From: UBA1231 sp045652765
Lineage (GTDB): Bacteria; Bacillota_I; Bacilli_A; ML615J-28; CAG-313
DNA length: 23,339 nucleotides
NCBI GenBank assembly: GCA_045652765.1
Contig: JAZOLG010000021.1
Span: 1 to 23,339 of the forward strand
Reading direction: 5' to 3'
Below, one piece after another: positions 1-8,866 of the stretch; positions within the stretch are counted from its first letter, which is position 1, and each line of letters begins with the position of its first letter. The notes under the pieces were generated by a model, which worked only from the letters and a program-made list of their open reading frames with translations, did no database searches and had not been told where the DNA came from. The translations under genes and the position numbers were made by a program.

Positions 1-355
1 TATTGATCCCTATTATCCCTCCTATAATGGATGATATTAGATATATAATGTATTTTATAAAAGTATTCATTGCTATACTGGTTTTAGTTATTATTTTAAT
101 AATAATTATTATTGAAATTAAAATAATTCCTAGTAATAATCCATGTAATATACCATTTTTTGATTTCGTTTTCGTATAAAATAGACTAATTAACATAAAT
201 AAAAATGAACCTATAAAAATTGAAAAAATTCTATTGCTTTTAATTGTTAATGTGAGAATATTTTTATAACCTAATATTGTATAAAATAATGAAATTATGA
301 GAAAGATAAGTATAATTAAGATATATTTTTTTAATTTTGAAAGTAATTTTAGCAT
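1..355 (-). CDS. TIGR04086 family membrane protein (3' end cut by window edge)
   Basis: The minus strand reads open from an ATG at 355-353 to the left edge, giving 118 residues with no stop. The product is strongly hydrophobic, with about four membrane segments near residues 9-30, 45-62, 74-90 and 99-117. Two marks fit the small TIGR04086 (YrzE-like) four-helix proteins of Bacillota: a polar hinge KTKSKNGILHGLLLG at about residues 62-76, and the terminal IGGIIGIN motif that usually lies just before the C-terminus, so only a few residues are probably missing. A GGTGAT ribosome site lies upstream. In clostridia this family often sits near yajC/secDF/recJ and apt/rel, which fits the apt-rel block here. 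Its molecular role is not known. Confidence 0.72.
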   Translation of the reverse strand, partial: MLKLLSKLKKYILIILIFLIISLFYTILGYKNILTLTIKSNRIFSIFIGSFLFMLISLFYTKTKSKNGILHGLLLGIILISIIIIIKIITKTSIAMNTFIKYIIYLISSIIGGIIGIN

Positions 356-379
356 ATTATCACCAATAAATAATATGCT
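351..379. repeat. Inverted repeat over the TIGR04086 start codon
   Basis: AGCATATTAT at 351-360 and ATAATATGCT at 370-379 form a perfect 10-bp inverted repeat separated by 9 bases. In the minus-strand mRNA the GGTG ribosome site falls in the loop and the ATG lies in the 3' arm, so a hairpin could limit initiation. It could equally be a protein-binding operator in the 51-bp divergent spacer. It is seen in the sequence; the function is inferred. Confidence 0.45.
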
Positions 380-406
380 AATAAGATAAAAAATATAAGA
401 GGTCAT

Positions 407-1030
407 ATGGATTATTTTTTAATTATTTTTCGAACTTTTTTAAGTTATAGCGTATTAGTTTTATCTTTGAGAATAATGGGAAAAAGAGAAATTGGACAAT
501 TAAGTCTATTTGATTTAATTATTCTCTTATCTATTGCTGACATTATTGTAATTGGTGTTCAAAACTTTCATGACAATTATTTATATGTTTTAATACCGGT
601 AATAATTCTTACTCTTTTACAAAAAATTGTTGCGTTTATAATGTTAAAATCAGCAAACGTACGTAGAATAATGGATGGATCACCTTCAATAATTATTTTA
701 AATGGTATAATACAAAAAGATGAAATGAAAAAACAAGCTTATAACATAGATGATTTGTTATTACAATTACGTACACAAGGTATATTTAATGTGGAAGAAG
801 TGAATTTTGCTATTTTAGAAACAAATGGTAAATTAAGTATTTTAAAAAAACAAGATAGTAATGATTTATTTCCTTTGCCTGTGATAATATCTGGTAAAAT
901 TGATTATAAAGTATTAGAAATTACAGGAAAAAATGAGATATGGTTAACTCATCAAATAGGAAATAATCATCTAGTAAAGGAAGAAATTTTATGTGCTTTT
1001 GTAAGCTCTACTGGCTTTGTTTGGTTTTAA
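407..1030 (+). CDS. DUF421 / YetF-family membrane protein
   Basis: This 207-residue protein matches the YetF (DUF421) layout. It has two or three N-terminal membrane helices (about residues 3-22, 33-52 and 57-77), with the family signature RIMGKREIGQLSLFDLI at about residues 22-38. A cytoplasmic domain follows, containing DGSPSIIILNG, then a DLLLQLRTQGIFNVEEVNFAILETNG-type stretch (given here in two parts: DLLLQLRTQGIF and VEEVNFAILETNG). The start follows an AGAGGT ribosome site. The 3' end overlaps the convergent flippase gene by 42 bp. Family members occur widely in spore-forming Bacillota, some linked to spore or stress physiology, but no biochemical activity is firmly established. The identification is solid at family level. 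Confidence 0.85.
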   Translation: MDYFLIIFRTFLSYSVLVLSLRIMGKREIGQLSLFDLIILLSIADIIVIGVQNFHDNYLYVLIPVIILTLLQKIVAFIMLKSANVRRIMDGSPSIIILNGIIQKDEMKKQAYNIDDLLLQLRTQGIFNVEEVNFAILETNGKLSILKKQDSNDLFPLPVIISGKIDYKVLEITGKNEIWLTHQIGNNHLVKEEILCAFVSSTGFVWF

Positions 1031-2512
1031 ATTTATTATTTTAAATTTAAAAATAAGCCAAAAATATACAATAAATAATATAATTGATTTTAAAATAAAA
1101 CTTTCTAGAAATTTATTTATTAGCAAAGCTAAAATAAAACAAAAGAATGAAACTAAAATTAAATTAATTAAGACATTAATATTAGGGTAAAAATTTGTGA
1201 TTTTATAAATAAATAACCAAATTGTAAGACTTTCGAATATAACTACTATTATTATTGCGTACAACAAAGTATAAGTTCCTATGTATGGTATAAAGGCTAA
1301 TAAAATAATTAAAATCAATTTCAAAATATTATAAAAAGAACAAATTCTAAAAACTTGTTTTGATTTACCTAAAGCTTGTAATATAGCGATTCCAGGGCTT
1401 TGAATATAATGTAATAGAAAAATTAAAGAAAACCTTTTTACAAATAAATATCCATTGGAAGTTGAGAAGAATAAAATTAGATATTCTTGTGGATAAAGAT
1501 ACAGTAAAATTGTTATAATAATTCCTGGAACGATTGATAAAAAAAAGATTTTATTTATTAAATTGTTTGTTTTTTGTTTATTTTCATTTGATGCATTTTC
1601 TGATATTGCGGGAACTGCAGTTGTTGCTAGAGCATTTGAAAGAAATACACTAATAGTCAATAACGGAATTATGTAAGCATTAATAACGGTATAATCATAA
1701 TCGATGGATGATTTACCGTATCCTAAACGAAGAAGAATGAAAGTATTTAAAATAGGTTCTAAAAAATATGTTACACTACCGATCAATCTTGATAAGGTTG
1801 TTGGAAATGCCATTTTCCATACAACCTTTTTTTCATTGTTGTCAGTATCAAAATTGTCAATTTTGATTTTTCTAATCTTAATGATTAAATAAAATAATGA
1901 AGATAATTCGCCAATAGTTAAGGCTAATATTGTTAAACTAACTGCTTGAATTATTCCAAATTTGGAGAAAATTATTATTCCCATTATTGAAAATCCCATT
2001 CTAGAAATTTGTTCAATTATATTTACACAAGCTACAACATTCATTTTTTGATATCCGGCAAATGTTCCTCTTAAAGTATCAGTTACTCCAACTATTGGTA
2101 TTAAAAATAATGTCATTAGTAATGGATAATATAAGTCAGGTTTGTTTAGTAGATTATTAACTAAAAATGACAAAAATACAGCAAAAATAATTTCCATAAT
2201 TATGGCTGTTTTAATTGCTAATGCAATAGAAGCTGTAATAATTTTTTTAGGAGAATATTTTTTATTTACAAGAGATTCGGAAATTAGTTTACTTGTAGTT
2301 ACGTTTAAACTAAAACTTGATAAACTAATAAATAAAATGATTGTAGGAAAAGCTAAAACATAAAGAGACATTCCTTCAGTTCCTAATAGTCTAGTGATGA
2401 AAATTTTATTTATTAGTCCTAATAATTTAATTATAAATCCACTAATAATTATTAATAGTGTGTTATATAAAAAGATATTTTGTTTTAAATTTATTTTTTT
2501 AAACAATTGCAT
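989..2512 (-). CDS. SpoVB/MurJ-like polysaccharide flippase (MOP superfamily)
   Basis: This 507-residue polytopic protein has about 12-14 hydrophobic segments along its whole length. The N-terminal region (about residues 24-75) carries the SpoVB-type pattern: IIKLLGLINKIFITRLLGTEG, read here as two blocks (IIKLLGLINKIF and ITRLLGTEG), then an LNVTTSKLISE stretch, which corresponds to the 'SKLVAE' of SpoVB and related lipid-linked oligosaccharide flippases. These act in the cytoplasmic membrane and move undecaprenyl-linked peptidoglycan or polysaccharide precursors outward. It starts after an AGGTGAT ribosome site and is transcribed divergently from apt. In sporulating relatives SpoVB supports cortex synthesis. 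Whether this copy serves spores, general wall synthesis or capsule cannot be told from sequence. Its last 13 codons overlap the convergent DUF421 gene. Confidence 0.8.
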   Translation of the reverse strand: MQLFKKINLKQNIFLYNTLLIIISGFIIKLLGLINKIFITRLLGTEGMSLYVLAFPTIILFISLSSFSLNVTTSKLISESLVNKKYSPKKIITASIALAIKTAIIMEIIFAVFLSFLVNNLLNKPDLYYPLLMTLFLIPIVGVTDTLRGTFAGYQKMNVVACVNIIEQISRMGFSIMGIIIFSKFGIIQAVSLTILALTIGELSSLFYLIIKIRKIKIDNFDTDNNEKKVVWKMAFPTTLSRLIGSVTYFLEPILNTFILLRLGYGKSSIDYDYTVINAYIIPLLTISVFLSNALATTAVPAISENASNENKQKTNNLINKIFFLSIVPGIIITILLYLYPQEYLILFFSTSNGYLFVKRFSLIFLLHYIQSPGIAILQALGKSKQVFRICSFYNILKLILIILLAFIPYIGTYTLLYAIIIVVIFESLTIWLFIYKITNFYPNINVLINLILVSFFCFILALLINKFLESFILKSIILFIVYFWLIFKFKIINLKPNKASRAYKST

Positions 2513-2538
2513 ATAATCACCTAGTTAAATTTTATGCA

Positions 2539-2544
2539 ATTATA
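2539..2544 (-). promoter_or_regulatory. Possible -10 box for the flippase gene
   Basis: The minus strand reads TATAAT here, 26 bases upstream of the ATG at 2512. No convincing -35 hexamer is found at 16-18 bp. It is a plausible but weak promoter in an AT-rich spacer where such matches arise by chance. Confidence 0.3.
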
Positions 2545-2589
2545 AAATAAGATATTTCGCAAAAATGAATACTTTTATTAACGAATAAT

Positions 2590-2618
2590 TTGGTAATAAA
2601 TTAAAAAAATGTTATAAT
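2590..2618 (+). promoter_or_regulatory. Promoter of the apt-rel operon
   Basis: TTGGTA at 2590-2595, a 17-bp spacer, then TATAAT at 2613-2618 preceded by TGT, giving an extended -10. The predicted transcript start is near 2625, about 25 bases before the apt ATG and upstream of its GGAGG ribosome site. Confidence 0.75.
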
Positions 2619-2650
2619 ATAATATAAAGTATAATAAAATGGAGGATTTT

Positions 2651-3163
2651 ATGGATTTAAAAAAATATATTGCTGATGTGCCTAACTTTCCAGTAGAAGG
2701 TATATTATTTAGAGATATTACACCATTGTTAGCTGATGGTGAAGCATTTAAGGAAACTGTCAATCGTATTACTGATTTTGCAAAAAATGTTAATGCAGAT
2801 GTAGTATGTGGACCTGAATCTAGAGGATTTATTTTTGGTTGTCCAGTTGCTGCTAATATGAATGTTGGTTTTGTTCCTATCCGTAAACCAAATAAATTAC
2901 CAAGAGAACAAGTTACACTATCATATGATTTAGAATATGGTAGTAATGTTTTATGCATGCACAAAGATGCGATTAAACCTGGACAAAGAGTAATAATTGT
3001 TGATGATTTACTTGCTACTGGTGGAACTATGAAAGCGGCTATTGAACTTATTGAATCATTAGGCGGAATTGTAGCAGGAGTTGCTTTCGTAATTGAATTA
3101 GAAGATTTACAAGGAAGAAAAAATTTTGAAGGTTATAATTTGTTTACAATATTAAAATACTAA
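2651..3163 (+). CDS. apt: Adenine phosphoribosyltransferase
   Basis: This cytoplasmic purine-salvage enzyme makes AMP from adenine and PRPP. The 13-residue PRPP-binding loop IIVDDLLATGGT lies at about residues 115-126, and the family stretches FPVEGILFRDITPLL (13-27) and CGPESRGFIFG (53-63) are intact. The start chosen is the ATG at 2651, not the in-frame ATG at 2639. GGAGG at 2641-2645 sits five bases before 2651, and the resulting 170 residues equal the usual Apt length. It is the first gene of the operon; rel begins 21 bases after its stop, as in many Bacillota. No key residue is missing. Confidence 0.95.
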   Translation: MDLKKYIADVPNFPVEGILFRDITPLLADGEAFKETVNRITDFAKNVNADVVCGPESRGFIFGCPVAANMNVGFVPIRKPNKLPREQVTLSYDLEYGSNVLCMHKDAIKPGQRVIIVDDLLATGGTMKAAIELIESLGGIVAGVAFVIELEDLQGRKNFEGYNLFTILKY

Positions 3164-3184
3164 TAAATAGAAAGGAGGGCCATT

Positions 3185-5368
3185 ATGGGAAAAACACTTG
3201 ATGATATCTTAAATGTTGCCTCATCATATATTACTAGCGAAGAAAGTTTAAAAACAATAAAAACAGCACACGATGTCGCTGCAAAAATGCATGAAGGACA
3301 ATTCCGTAAATCTGGCGATCCTTATGTACAACACCCTATAGAAGTTGCGTATATTTTAGCAACTTTACATACTGGTCCTAATACGATTGCTGCAGCTTTA
3401 GTACACGATGTATTAGAAGATACAGAAATGTCAATTGATGAAATGGAACAATTACTTGGAAAAGATGTTGTTAGCATAGTTGATGGAGTAACTAAAATTT
3501 CAAAATTAAAGTATATGACTGCCGATAAAGCTCTCGCAAAAGATCATCAAAAAATATTACTTGCTATGGCTAATGACATGCGTGTAATTTTAGTTAAAAT
3601 TGCTGATAGATTACACAATATGCGTACTTTAGAATTCCATTCAAATAAAGATAAACAAGTCAAGATAGCTAAAGAAACAATTGAATTGTATGCGCCATTA
3701 GCTCATAAACTAGGGATGTATAGAATTAAGGCTGAACTTGAGGATTTGAGTTTAAAGTTTATATCTAATGAAGAATATGTTGAAATTGCCTCATCTATTA
3801 AAGAAAAGAAGAGTGAACGTGAAGAAGACATTGCCTTAATGTCCGTTAAAATTAATGAATTGTTGGAAGCTCATGGTGTTAAAAATTATGAGTTGAAAGG
3901 TCGTATAAAAAATATTTATAGTATTTATAAAAAAATCGTATCTAAGGGCAAGACAATGGATGAAATCTATGATTTGCTTGCTCTAAGAATTATTGTAAAT
4001 TCAATCGAAGATTGTTATCGAGTATTGGGTATTGTTCATGGAGAATGGACTCCATTACCGATGAGATTTAAAGATTATATAGCTGTGCCAAAATCTAACA
4101 TGTACCAATCTCTTCATACAACAATTGTTGGTTTAGGTGGAAAGATTTTTGAAATTCAAATTCGTACATATGAAATGGATGAAATTGCTGAATTAGGTGT
4201 TGCTGCTCATTGGGCATACAAAGAAGGAACTAATTATAATCCAGAAGATCAACAATTGGAAATCGTTAACAAACTAAAATGGTATAAAGATTTAACAACT
4301 TATGTTGAAATGAGTGGAAATAATGATCCGGTTAATAATTTAGCTGAAGATTTATTTAGTACTAATGTTTATGTTTTTACTCCAAAAGGTCAAGTTATCG
4401 ATTTACCTAGCGGAGCTATGCCATTAGACTTTGCATATCGCATTCACTCTCATGTTGGTGAAAAAACGGTTGGAGCTATAGTCAATGGTAAAATTGTACC
4501 TCTTAATTATAAGCTTAAAACGGCTGATGTAGTAGAAATCAAAACAAACAAAAATTCTGCTGGACCAACAAAGGAATGGCTTAAAAATGCTAAAACATCG
4601 CATGCAAGACATAAAATTAAATCTTTTATTAATAAAAAGAATCGTGATGAACAAATTGAAAAAGGTCGTTTGGAGTTAGAAAAAGCAATTAAATCTTTTG
4701 AAGTAGAAGTACCTGTTATTGATGATAAGTTAGTTGCAGAGTTCTTTTCAAAAAATAATATTAAAACCTTAGAAGAATTACATTATGAAATTGGTAAAGC
4801 TAATTTTAGTGCTGTAATGGTATTAAATCGTATTTGTGGTTTAAGTGACGCAAAACTTGACGATGCTACTGCTTTAAAACAATATGGTGAAGATAGTATT
4901 AAAAGACGTCGTCAAATCACAAATTGTAATGGAATTATCGTTGAAGGTTTAGATCGAGCACAAGTAAAACTAGCCAATTGTTGCCAACCGATTCATGGTG
5001 ATGTGATTTATGGATATGTTGTAAAAACAAAAGGAATAGTTGTTCATCGTGAAGGATGTCCTAATGTTTCTAAAGATGACAATGAAAGAGCGATTGAAGT
5101 TAAATGGGATCCTGAATTCAAAGGATGTTATTTTGATACTACATTAAAAATTACTTCATTTGATAAGAGAAATTCAGTAGCAGAAATGATTAATATTATC
5201 AATGCTACTCCTACAACAATTAGTTCTGTAACATCAACTAAAAATAGTGCTAATGAATGTGTTACTAAATTTAAATTACAAGTTTCAAATTTAGAAGACT
5301 TGAATCATGTAATTGTTGCTTTAGGAAATTTAAGTGAAATTTTAAAAATAGAACGGGTTGTAAAATAA
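3185..5368 (+). CDS. rel: Bifunctional (p)ppGpp synthetase/hydrolase, long RSH type
   Basis: This 727-residue stringent-response enzyme makes pppGpp/ppGpp from ATP and GTP/GDP on starved ribosomes and degrades it. The N-terminal HD hydrolase is complete: H50, H74-D75, the E78-D79 pair in HDVLED, and RLHNM with N145. The synthetase follows: GRIKNIYSIY at about 239-248, D263, the RFKD motif at 294-297, NMYQSLHTT at 305-313, and FEIQIRT at 322-328 with E323. RXKD is the signature of bifunctional Rel/SpoT rather than monofunctional RelA. Next come a TGS domain (about 392-452), a helical region, a Cys-containing conserved segment LANCCQPIHGD near 598-608, and a C-terminal ACT domain (about 655-727). 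It is preceded by AAAGGAGGG, and its stop overlaps the dtd start. Confidence 0.95.
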   Translation: MGKTLDDILNVASSYITSEESLKTIKTAHDVAAKMHEGQFRKSGDPYVQHPIEVAYILATLHTGPNTIAAALVHDVLEDTEMSIDEMEQLLGKDVVSIVDGVTKISKLKYMTADKALAKDHQKILLAMANDMRVILVKIADRLHNMRTLEFHSNKDKQVKIAKETIELYAPLAHKLGMYRIKAELEDLSLKFISNEEYVEIASSIKEKKSEREEDIALMSVKINELLEAHGVKNYELKGRIKNIYSIYKKIVSKGKTMDEIYDLLALRIIVNSIEDCYRVLGIVHGEWTPLPMRFKDYIAVPKSNMYQSLHTTIVGLGGKIFEIQIRTYEMDEIAELGVAAHWAYKEGTNYNPEDQQLEIVNKLKWYKDLTTYVEMSGNNDPVNNLAEDLFSTNVYVFTPKGQVIDLPSGAMPLDFAYRIHSHVGEKTVGAIVNGKIVPLNYKLKTADVVEIKTNKNSAGPTKEWLKNAKTSHARHKIKSFINKKNRDEQIEKGRLELEKAIKSFEVEVPVIDDKLVAEFFSKNNIKTLEELHYEIGKANFSAVMVLNRICGLSDAKLDDATALKQYGEDSIKRRRQITNCNGIIVEGLDRAQVKLANCCQPIHGDVIYGYVVKTKGIVVHREGCPNVSKDDNERAIEVKWDPEFKGCYFDTTLKITSFDKRNSVAEMINIINATPTTISSVTSTKNSANECVTKFKLQVSNLEDLNHVIVALGNLSEILKIERVVK

Positions 5369-5808
5369 TGAAAGTTACATTACAAAGAGTAAGCTATGCA
5401 AACTGTATAGTTGATAATATAAAAGTTAGTGAAATTAGTAAAGGATTAATGCTTTTGGTTGGATTTACACATAATGATACAATTGAAAATGTAAAGAAAA
5501 TGGCCAAAAAAATAGCTAATCTTCGCATATTTGAAGATGAAAACGGAAAAATGAATCTTTCGATTAAAGATGTTAAAGGCGAAATTCTAGCTATTAGTCA
5601 ATTTACTTTATATGCCGATACAACTTCTGGCAATAGACCTTCATTTGTAAACAGTATGAAACCAGATTCAGCTTTAGAATTGTATAAAGAATTTGTTGCT
5701 ATATTAAATAATGAATATAATATTTCGACAAAAATGGGAGTTTTTGGTGCTCACATGTATTTAAATCCAATATGCGATGGACCTGTAACAATTAATATGG
5801 AGTTTTAA
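5368..5808 (+). CDS. dtd: D-aminoacyl-tRNA deacylase
   Basis: This 146-residue enzyme hydrolyses D-amino acids (and glycine mischarged on tRNA-Ala) from tRNA, a cytoplasmic proofreading step. It shows the family motifs SQFTL at 77-81, GNRPSF at 88-93, GVFGAHM at 124-130 and DGPVT at 137-141 near the C-terminus. The length is typical. The ATG overlaps the rel stop as TAATG, implying translational coupling; rel-dtd adjacency is common in Bacillota. Confidence 0.93.
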   Translation: MKVTLQRVSYANCIVDNIKVSEISKGLMLLVGFTHNDTIENVKKMAKKIANLRIFEDENGKMNLSIKDVKGEILAISQFTLYADTTSGNRPSFVNSMKPDSALELYKEFVAILNNEYNISTKMGVFGAHMYLNPICDGPVTINMEF

Positions 5809-7458
5809 ATGACTTATCGTAATTTATTTCTTGAATTTATGTATGAATATCGTGAATATTTTGCTGATTACATTCAACTTGTTATTTTAGAAAATAACAA
5901 AACTGATGATTTGGTAAATTTTTTTGCTGAAATGGAAGAAGTACATGTATTTCATTCTAGAGATATTCAAGTTTTCTATAAAAAAAGGAACTTTAATGAT
6001 GTTCCCAATACTTTAATAGAATTATCTCTTATTAATGATACACCACAAACTTATGAATTAGAATCGTTAGATGGATTAATTGATATATACAATGATGAAC
6101 CATTAGCAAGTAAACATAGTCGTTATGTTTTTGTTAAACCTATTATTCTTGATGATACTATGAAAGCTGTATTAATTGTTTATTCAAATTATCAAACAGA
6201 ATGGATGGTTAATGATAAAAAGCTTATTAAACTTTGTAATGGATTACAACTTGCATTAAGTAATGAAATATATAATGATGTCGAAGGCAAAGCATCAAGT
6301 AAGTATTGGCTATTAAAAAACAATAGTTCTTATTACTTATCAAAAGAATTATCGCTATTGACTAATTTACCAAAAATTATTGTTGATATTAATTTAAAAG
6401 GATTATGTTTGAAAGAAACAGATAAAAGAGAATATTTAAATTCCACTTTAATGTCTTATGAACATAACTGTTTGCCGATTCTTGAGAGTCAATATGAACT
6501 TGTAAAATTATCTTTGAACGATTGGACGTTTATGTATTTAGAAAGCGCAGAAGATGAGGGATTTTCAAACTTTTATGATCGTTTAGCTGAAAAACTTGCT
6601 TTAATCGATGGTCAATTAGGTAAATATCACTTATATCAAATTGATAATCAACATATTGTTTTGATATTTTTAAAAGTTTATTCTAAAAAAATGATTGAAG
6701 ATTTATTTAATGAATTTTCTTTCGTTCTAATAAGAAGCGGTAATGAAATTAAACAAAGAATAAATTTTGAAGAATTGATAGAATATTTAAAATTGTCACC
6801 TATTGAAACATTTAATTATGAATATTTTAAATATTTTGTTGAAAAGTTTAATTCTGAAAAAATAAACAAAGTTCTTATTAAAACGTCAAAATCAAAAATT
6901 AAAATTATACCAATATTTGATAGCTTTTATTCGAATAAAAAAGGTTATCTGATCAAAGATTCTGCAAATATTAAACTATTTGATAAAAATGCTAAACAAA
7001 AAAGTCTTTTATCAATTCTAAAAATTGCAGAAGAATATAAAAATGATACACTATTTTTAGAAATCCCTGGTGATTATTTATTTGAAGGAAATAAGCTTTC
7101 TTTGTCTAGGCTTAATAAAATTCATAAATATGTTGATGATAATAAAGATAGAGTATTTATAATTACAAATTATCAAACAAATTTAAATAAAATATATGCT
7201 CATTGGCCTGAATTTAATAAATATGTTTACTTTTATGATATCCCATATAATTTATATCAGTCTATATTGTCGATAAAAAACAGCAACGGATTATATATAA
7301 ATAGTAATGAGTATAGAGAATTTTTTGATACTAGTAATATTGTTGCATCTGAATTTATTAAGTATATTCTTCAAGATGCTAAAAATATATTAATAAATGT
7401 TAAGAAAACCGATATAATCAAATATCAACAAGAGAATTTGTTATTGGTTTGTGAATAG
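5809..7458 (+). CDS. Unknown 549-residue protein, possible degenerate GGDEF/EAL protein
   Basis: I do not recognise this as a named family. It starts one base after the dtd stop, with GGAG just upstream, and is clearly in the rel operon. It has no signal peptide or membrane segment. Three weak resemblances suggest a decayed signalling architecture. Residues about 85-160 (FVKPIILDDTMKAVLIVYSN) look GAF-like. Residues about 230-325 hold LYQIDNQHIVLIF, placed like the 'YRIGGDEF' strand of a diguanylate cyclase but without the GGDEF residues. Residues about 360-500 begin IIPIFDSFYSNKKGY, similar to the 'QPIVDL...GYE' opening of EAL domains, with LFLEIPGDYL at 415-424 where EAL proteins have an 'SVNLSP' strand. 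No EAL metal ligands are evident, so catalysis is unlikely. This is inference only; fold comparison would decide it. The gene ends in TAG. Confidence 0.6.
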   Translation: MTYRNLFLEFMYEYREYFADYIQLVILENNKTDDLVNFFAEMEEVHVFHSRDIQVFYKKRNFNDVPNTLIELSLINDTPQTYELESLDGLIDIYNDEPLASKHSRYVFVKPIILDDTMKAVLIVYSNYQTEWMVNDKKLIKLCNGLQLALSNEIYNDVEGKASSKYWLLKNNSSYYLSKELSLLTNLPKIIVDINLKGLCLKETDKREYLNSTLMSYEHNCLPILESQYELVKLSLNDWTFMYLESAEDEGFSNFYDRLAEKLALIDGQLGKYHLYQIDNQHIVLIFLKVYSKKMIEDLFNEFSFVLIRSGNEIKQRINFEELIEYLKLSPIETFNYEYFKYFVEKFNSEKINKVLIKTSKSKIKIIPIFDSFYSNKKGYLIKDSANIKLFDKNAKQKSLLSILKIAEEYKNDTLFLEIPGDYLFEGNKLSLSRLNKIHKYVDDNKDRVFIITNYQTNLNKIYAHWPEFNKYVYFYDIPYNLYQSILSIKNSNGLYINSNEYREFFDTSNIVASEFIKYILQDAKNILINVKKTDIIKYQQENLLLVCE

Positions 7459-7466
7459 GAGAAATT

Positions 7467-8825
7467 ATGAAAAATTTTATTTTGTCTTTTATTCTACCTC
7501 GTAGAATGGAAGAACATCGAGATATGAATCTGTTTATAGCAATAATTCTATTTTTCTTATCGATGATAATTTGTGCTGGTATTCCACCAAAAAGAATGGA
7601 AAAAGTTATAAAGAAAAACTATATTTCTGATGCATTAGTTTTTGATGGAACATATGAAGCGACTTTTGAAAAACAAAGTTTACCAGTTTATACTGTTGTA
7701 AATGGTGAAGTTGAGGATTATACATTAATAGATAATAAAAAAGTATATGATATACAATATAAATTGGCTGATGAATCAGTTATAAATTTAAAAATAGTTT
7801 ATCAATTTGACGTTGATAACAAAAATGGAATTGATAAAGATGTATTTTCAATTGATGAATATTTAAAAATAAATCCGTTCAATACAGATCATTCATTAAA
7901 ACAAAAAGATATTTTAGCTGTTTTTACTAAAACAGGTATTTACTATATTTATAATCATGGATATTTACATGCTTATACTGCAAGTTTAGAAACAAAATTA
8001 GAAGAAGCTAGATATTTAAATCCTCAAGTATGGGCATCAACAAATTTGTGGTCCATGTATGAACATGAATTAATTATTGATAATGGTAAAGCTGAATTTA
8101 CTGAAAACTATTATCATCCAGCTAGTCTGGAAGAATATGAAAGTGATCCGACAGGTAAAAATTGGAAAACATCTACTCCTACTAGTAATAAAATTCATGA
8201 TTTTGATTACACACCTGTAAAACGATATAATAATAATTTATATGAATTGTTTAATTTTAATGGTGGAACAAATTACGGATATTTTTCTTATAAGAATTTA
8301 GAACTAATGGGCAAAGAACAATTAACTTTATCTGAAAATCCATTAGTTGAATTATCCGATTTGATGGTTAACACAAAAGCTTCTGATGTACGTACACAAA
8401 GTTATATTTTAAGTTTTTTCTTTGTAATTATTTTGCCAATTATTTGGGTATTAATTATATGGTTAATAATGCATAAAAATGGTGAATTAGTAAGATTTAG
8501 GGAATATTATGCAGTTGCTTCAGTGTCATTTTTAATTCCTTCTATTATAATTGGAATAGTAGGTCTTTTTGTACCTTATTATACAATTTCACGATTTGCC
8601 ATGTTGTTGCATGCTGCATATTACTTTATATGTATTACTAGAATTAACAGTATGTCAAATGGATCAAAAAAATCAAATAATAAGAAGATTATTGAAGCTG
8701 AAGTAGAAACTAATAATACAAATAGTAATTCAAATATTTCTACTAAACCAATTGATACAATTGATTATAATAATACTGAAATAAAAAAAGAAGAAAATCG
8801 TTCACATGTTAGTCAAGTAGAGTAA
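7467..8825 (+). CDS. Membrane protein with DUF1189-like layout
   Basis: This 452-residue protein begins with a short cytoplasmic stretch (FILSFILPRRMEEHRD) and one membrane helix at about 22-40 that ends in a proline-containing motif. A large, probably extracytoplasmic, region of about 265 residues follows. Three clustered helices then occur at about 310-335, 346-368 and 372-392, and the last 55 residues are hydrophilic and Asn/Lys-rich. The order S...P...R, one helix, an outer domain, then three helices resembles DUF1189 proteins (maltodextrin-permease-associated MaA type), but this protein is longer and the match is only architectural. It lies 8 bases after the preceding stop with a GGAGA ribosome site, so it is in the rel operon. 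Function unknown. Confidence 0.6.
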   Translation: MKNFILSFILPRRMEEHRDMNLFIAIILFFLSMIICAGIPPKRMEKVIKKNYISDALVFDGTYEATFEKQSLPVYTVVNGEVEDYTLIDNKKVYDIQYKLADESVINLKIVYQFDVDNKNGIDKDVFSIDEYLKINPFNTDHSLKQKDILAVFTKTGIYYIYNHGYLHAYTASLETKLEEARYLNPQVWASTNLWSMYEHELIIDNGKAEFTENYYHPASLEEYESDPTGKNWKTSTPTSNKIHDFDYTPVKRYNNNLYELFNFNGGTNYGYFSYKNLELMGKEQLTLSENPLVELSDLMVNTKASDVRTQSYILSFFFVIILPIIWVLIIWLIMHKNGELVRFREYYAVASVSFLIPSIIIGIVGLFVPYYTISRFAMLLHAAYYFICITRINSMSNGSKKSNNKKIIEAEVETNNTNSNSNISTKPIDTIDYNNTEIKKEENRSHVSQVE

Positions 8826-8841
8826 TAATTTTGTATACTCT

Positions 8842-8866
8842 CTCATATATTATATTGATATATGAG
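8842..8866. repeat. Hairpin abutting the spoIIIAH-like ribosome site
   Basis: CTCATATAT (8842-8850) and ATATATGAG (8858-8866) are a perfect 9-bp inverted repeat with a 7-base loop. The 3' arm shares its last bases with the AGGAGGG ribosome site (8865-8871). No T-tract follows, so it is not an ordinary terminator. It may be an RNA-processing or translation-control hairpin, or an operator. Confidence 0.45.

Noticed and set aside
1025..1052. Perfect 11-bp A/T-only inverted repeat at the end of the DUF421 gene, possible bidirectional terminator
   Set aside because: The stem has no G-C pairs and no T-tract follows on either strand, so it is probably chance self-complementarity in AT-rich DNA.
2578..2964. 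Minus-strand 128-codon open frame opposite apt
   Set aside because: It lies opposite a well-supported essential-type gene, has no ribosome site or family resemblance, and its composition follows the opposite strand's codons.
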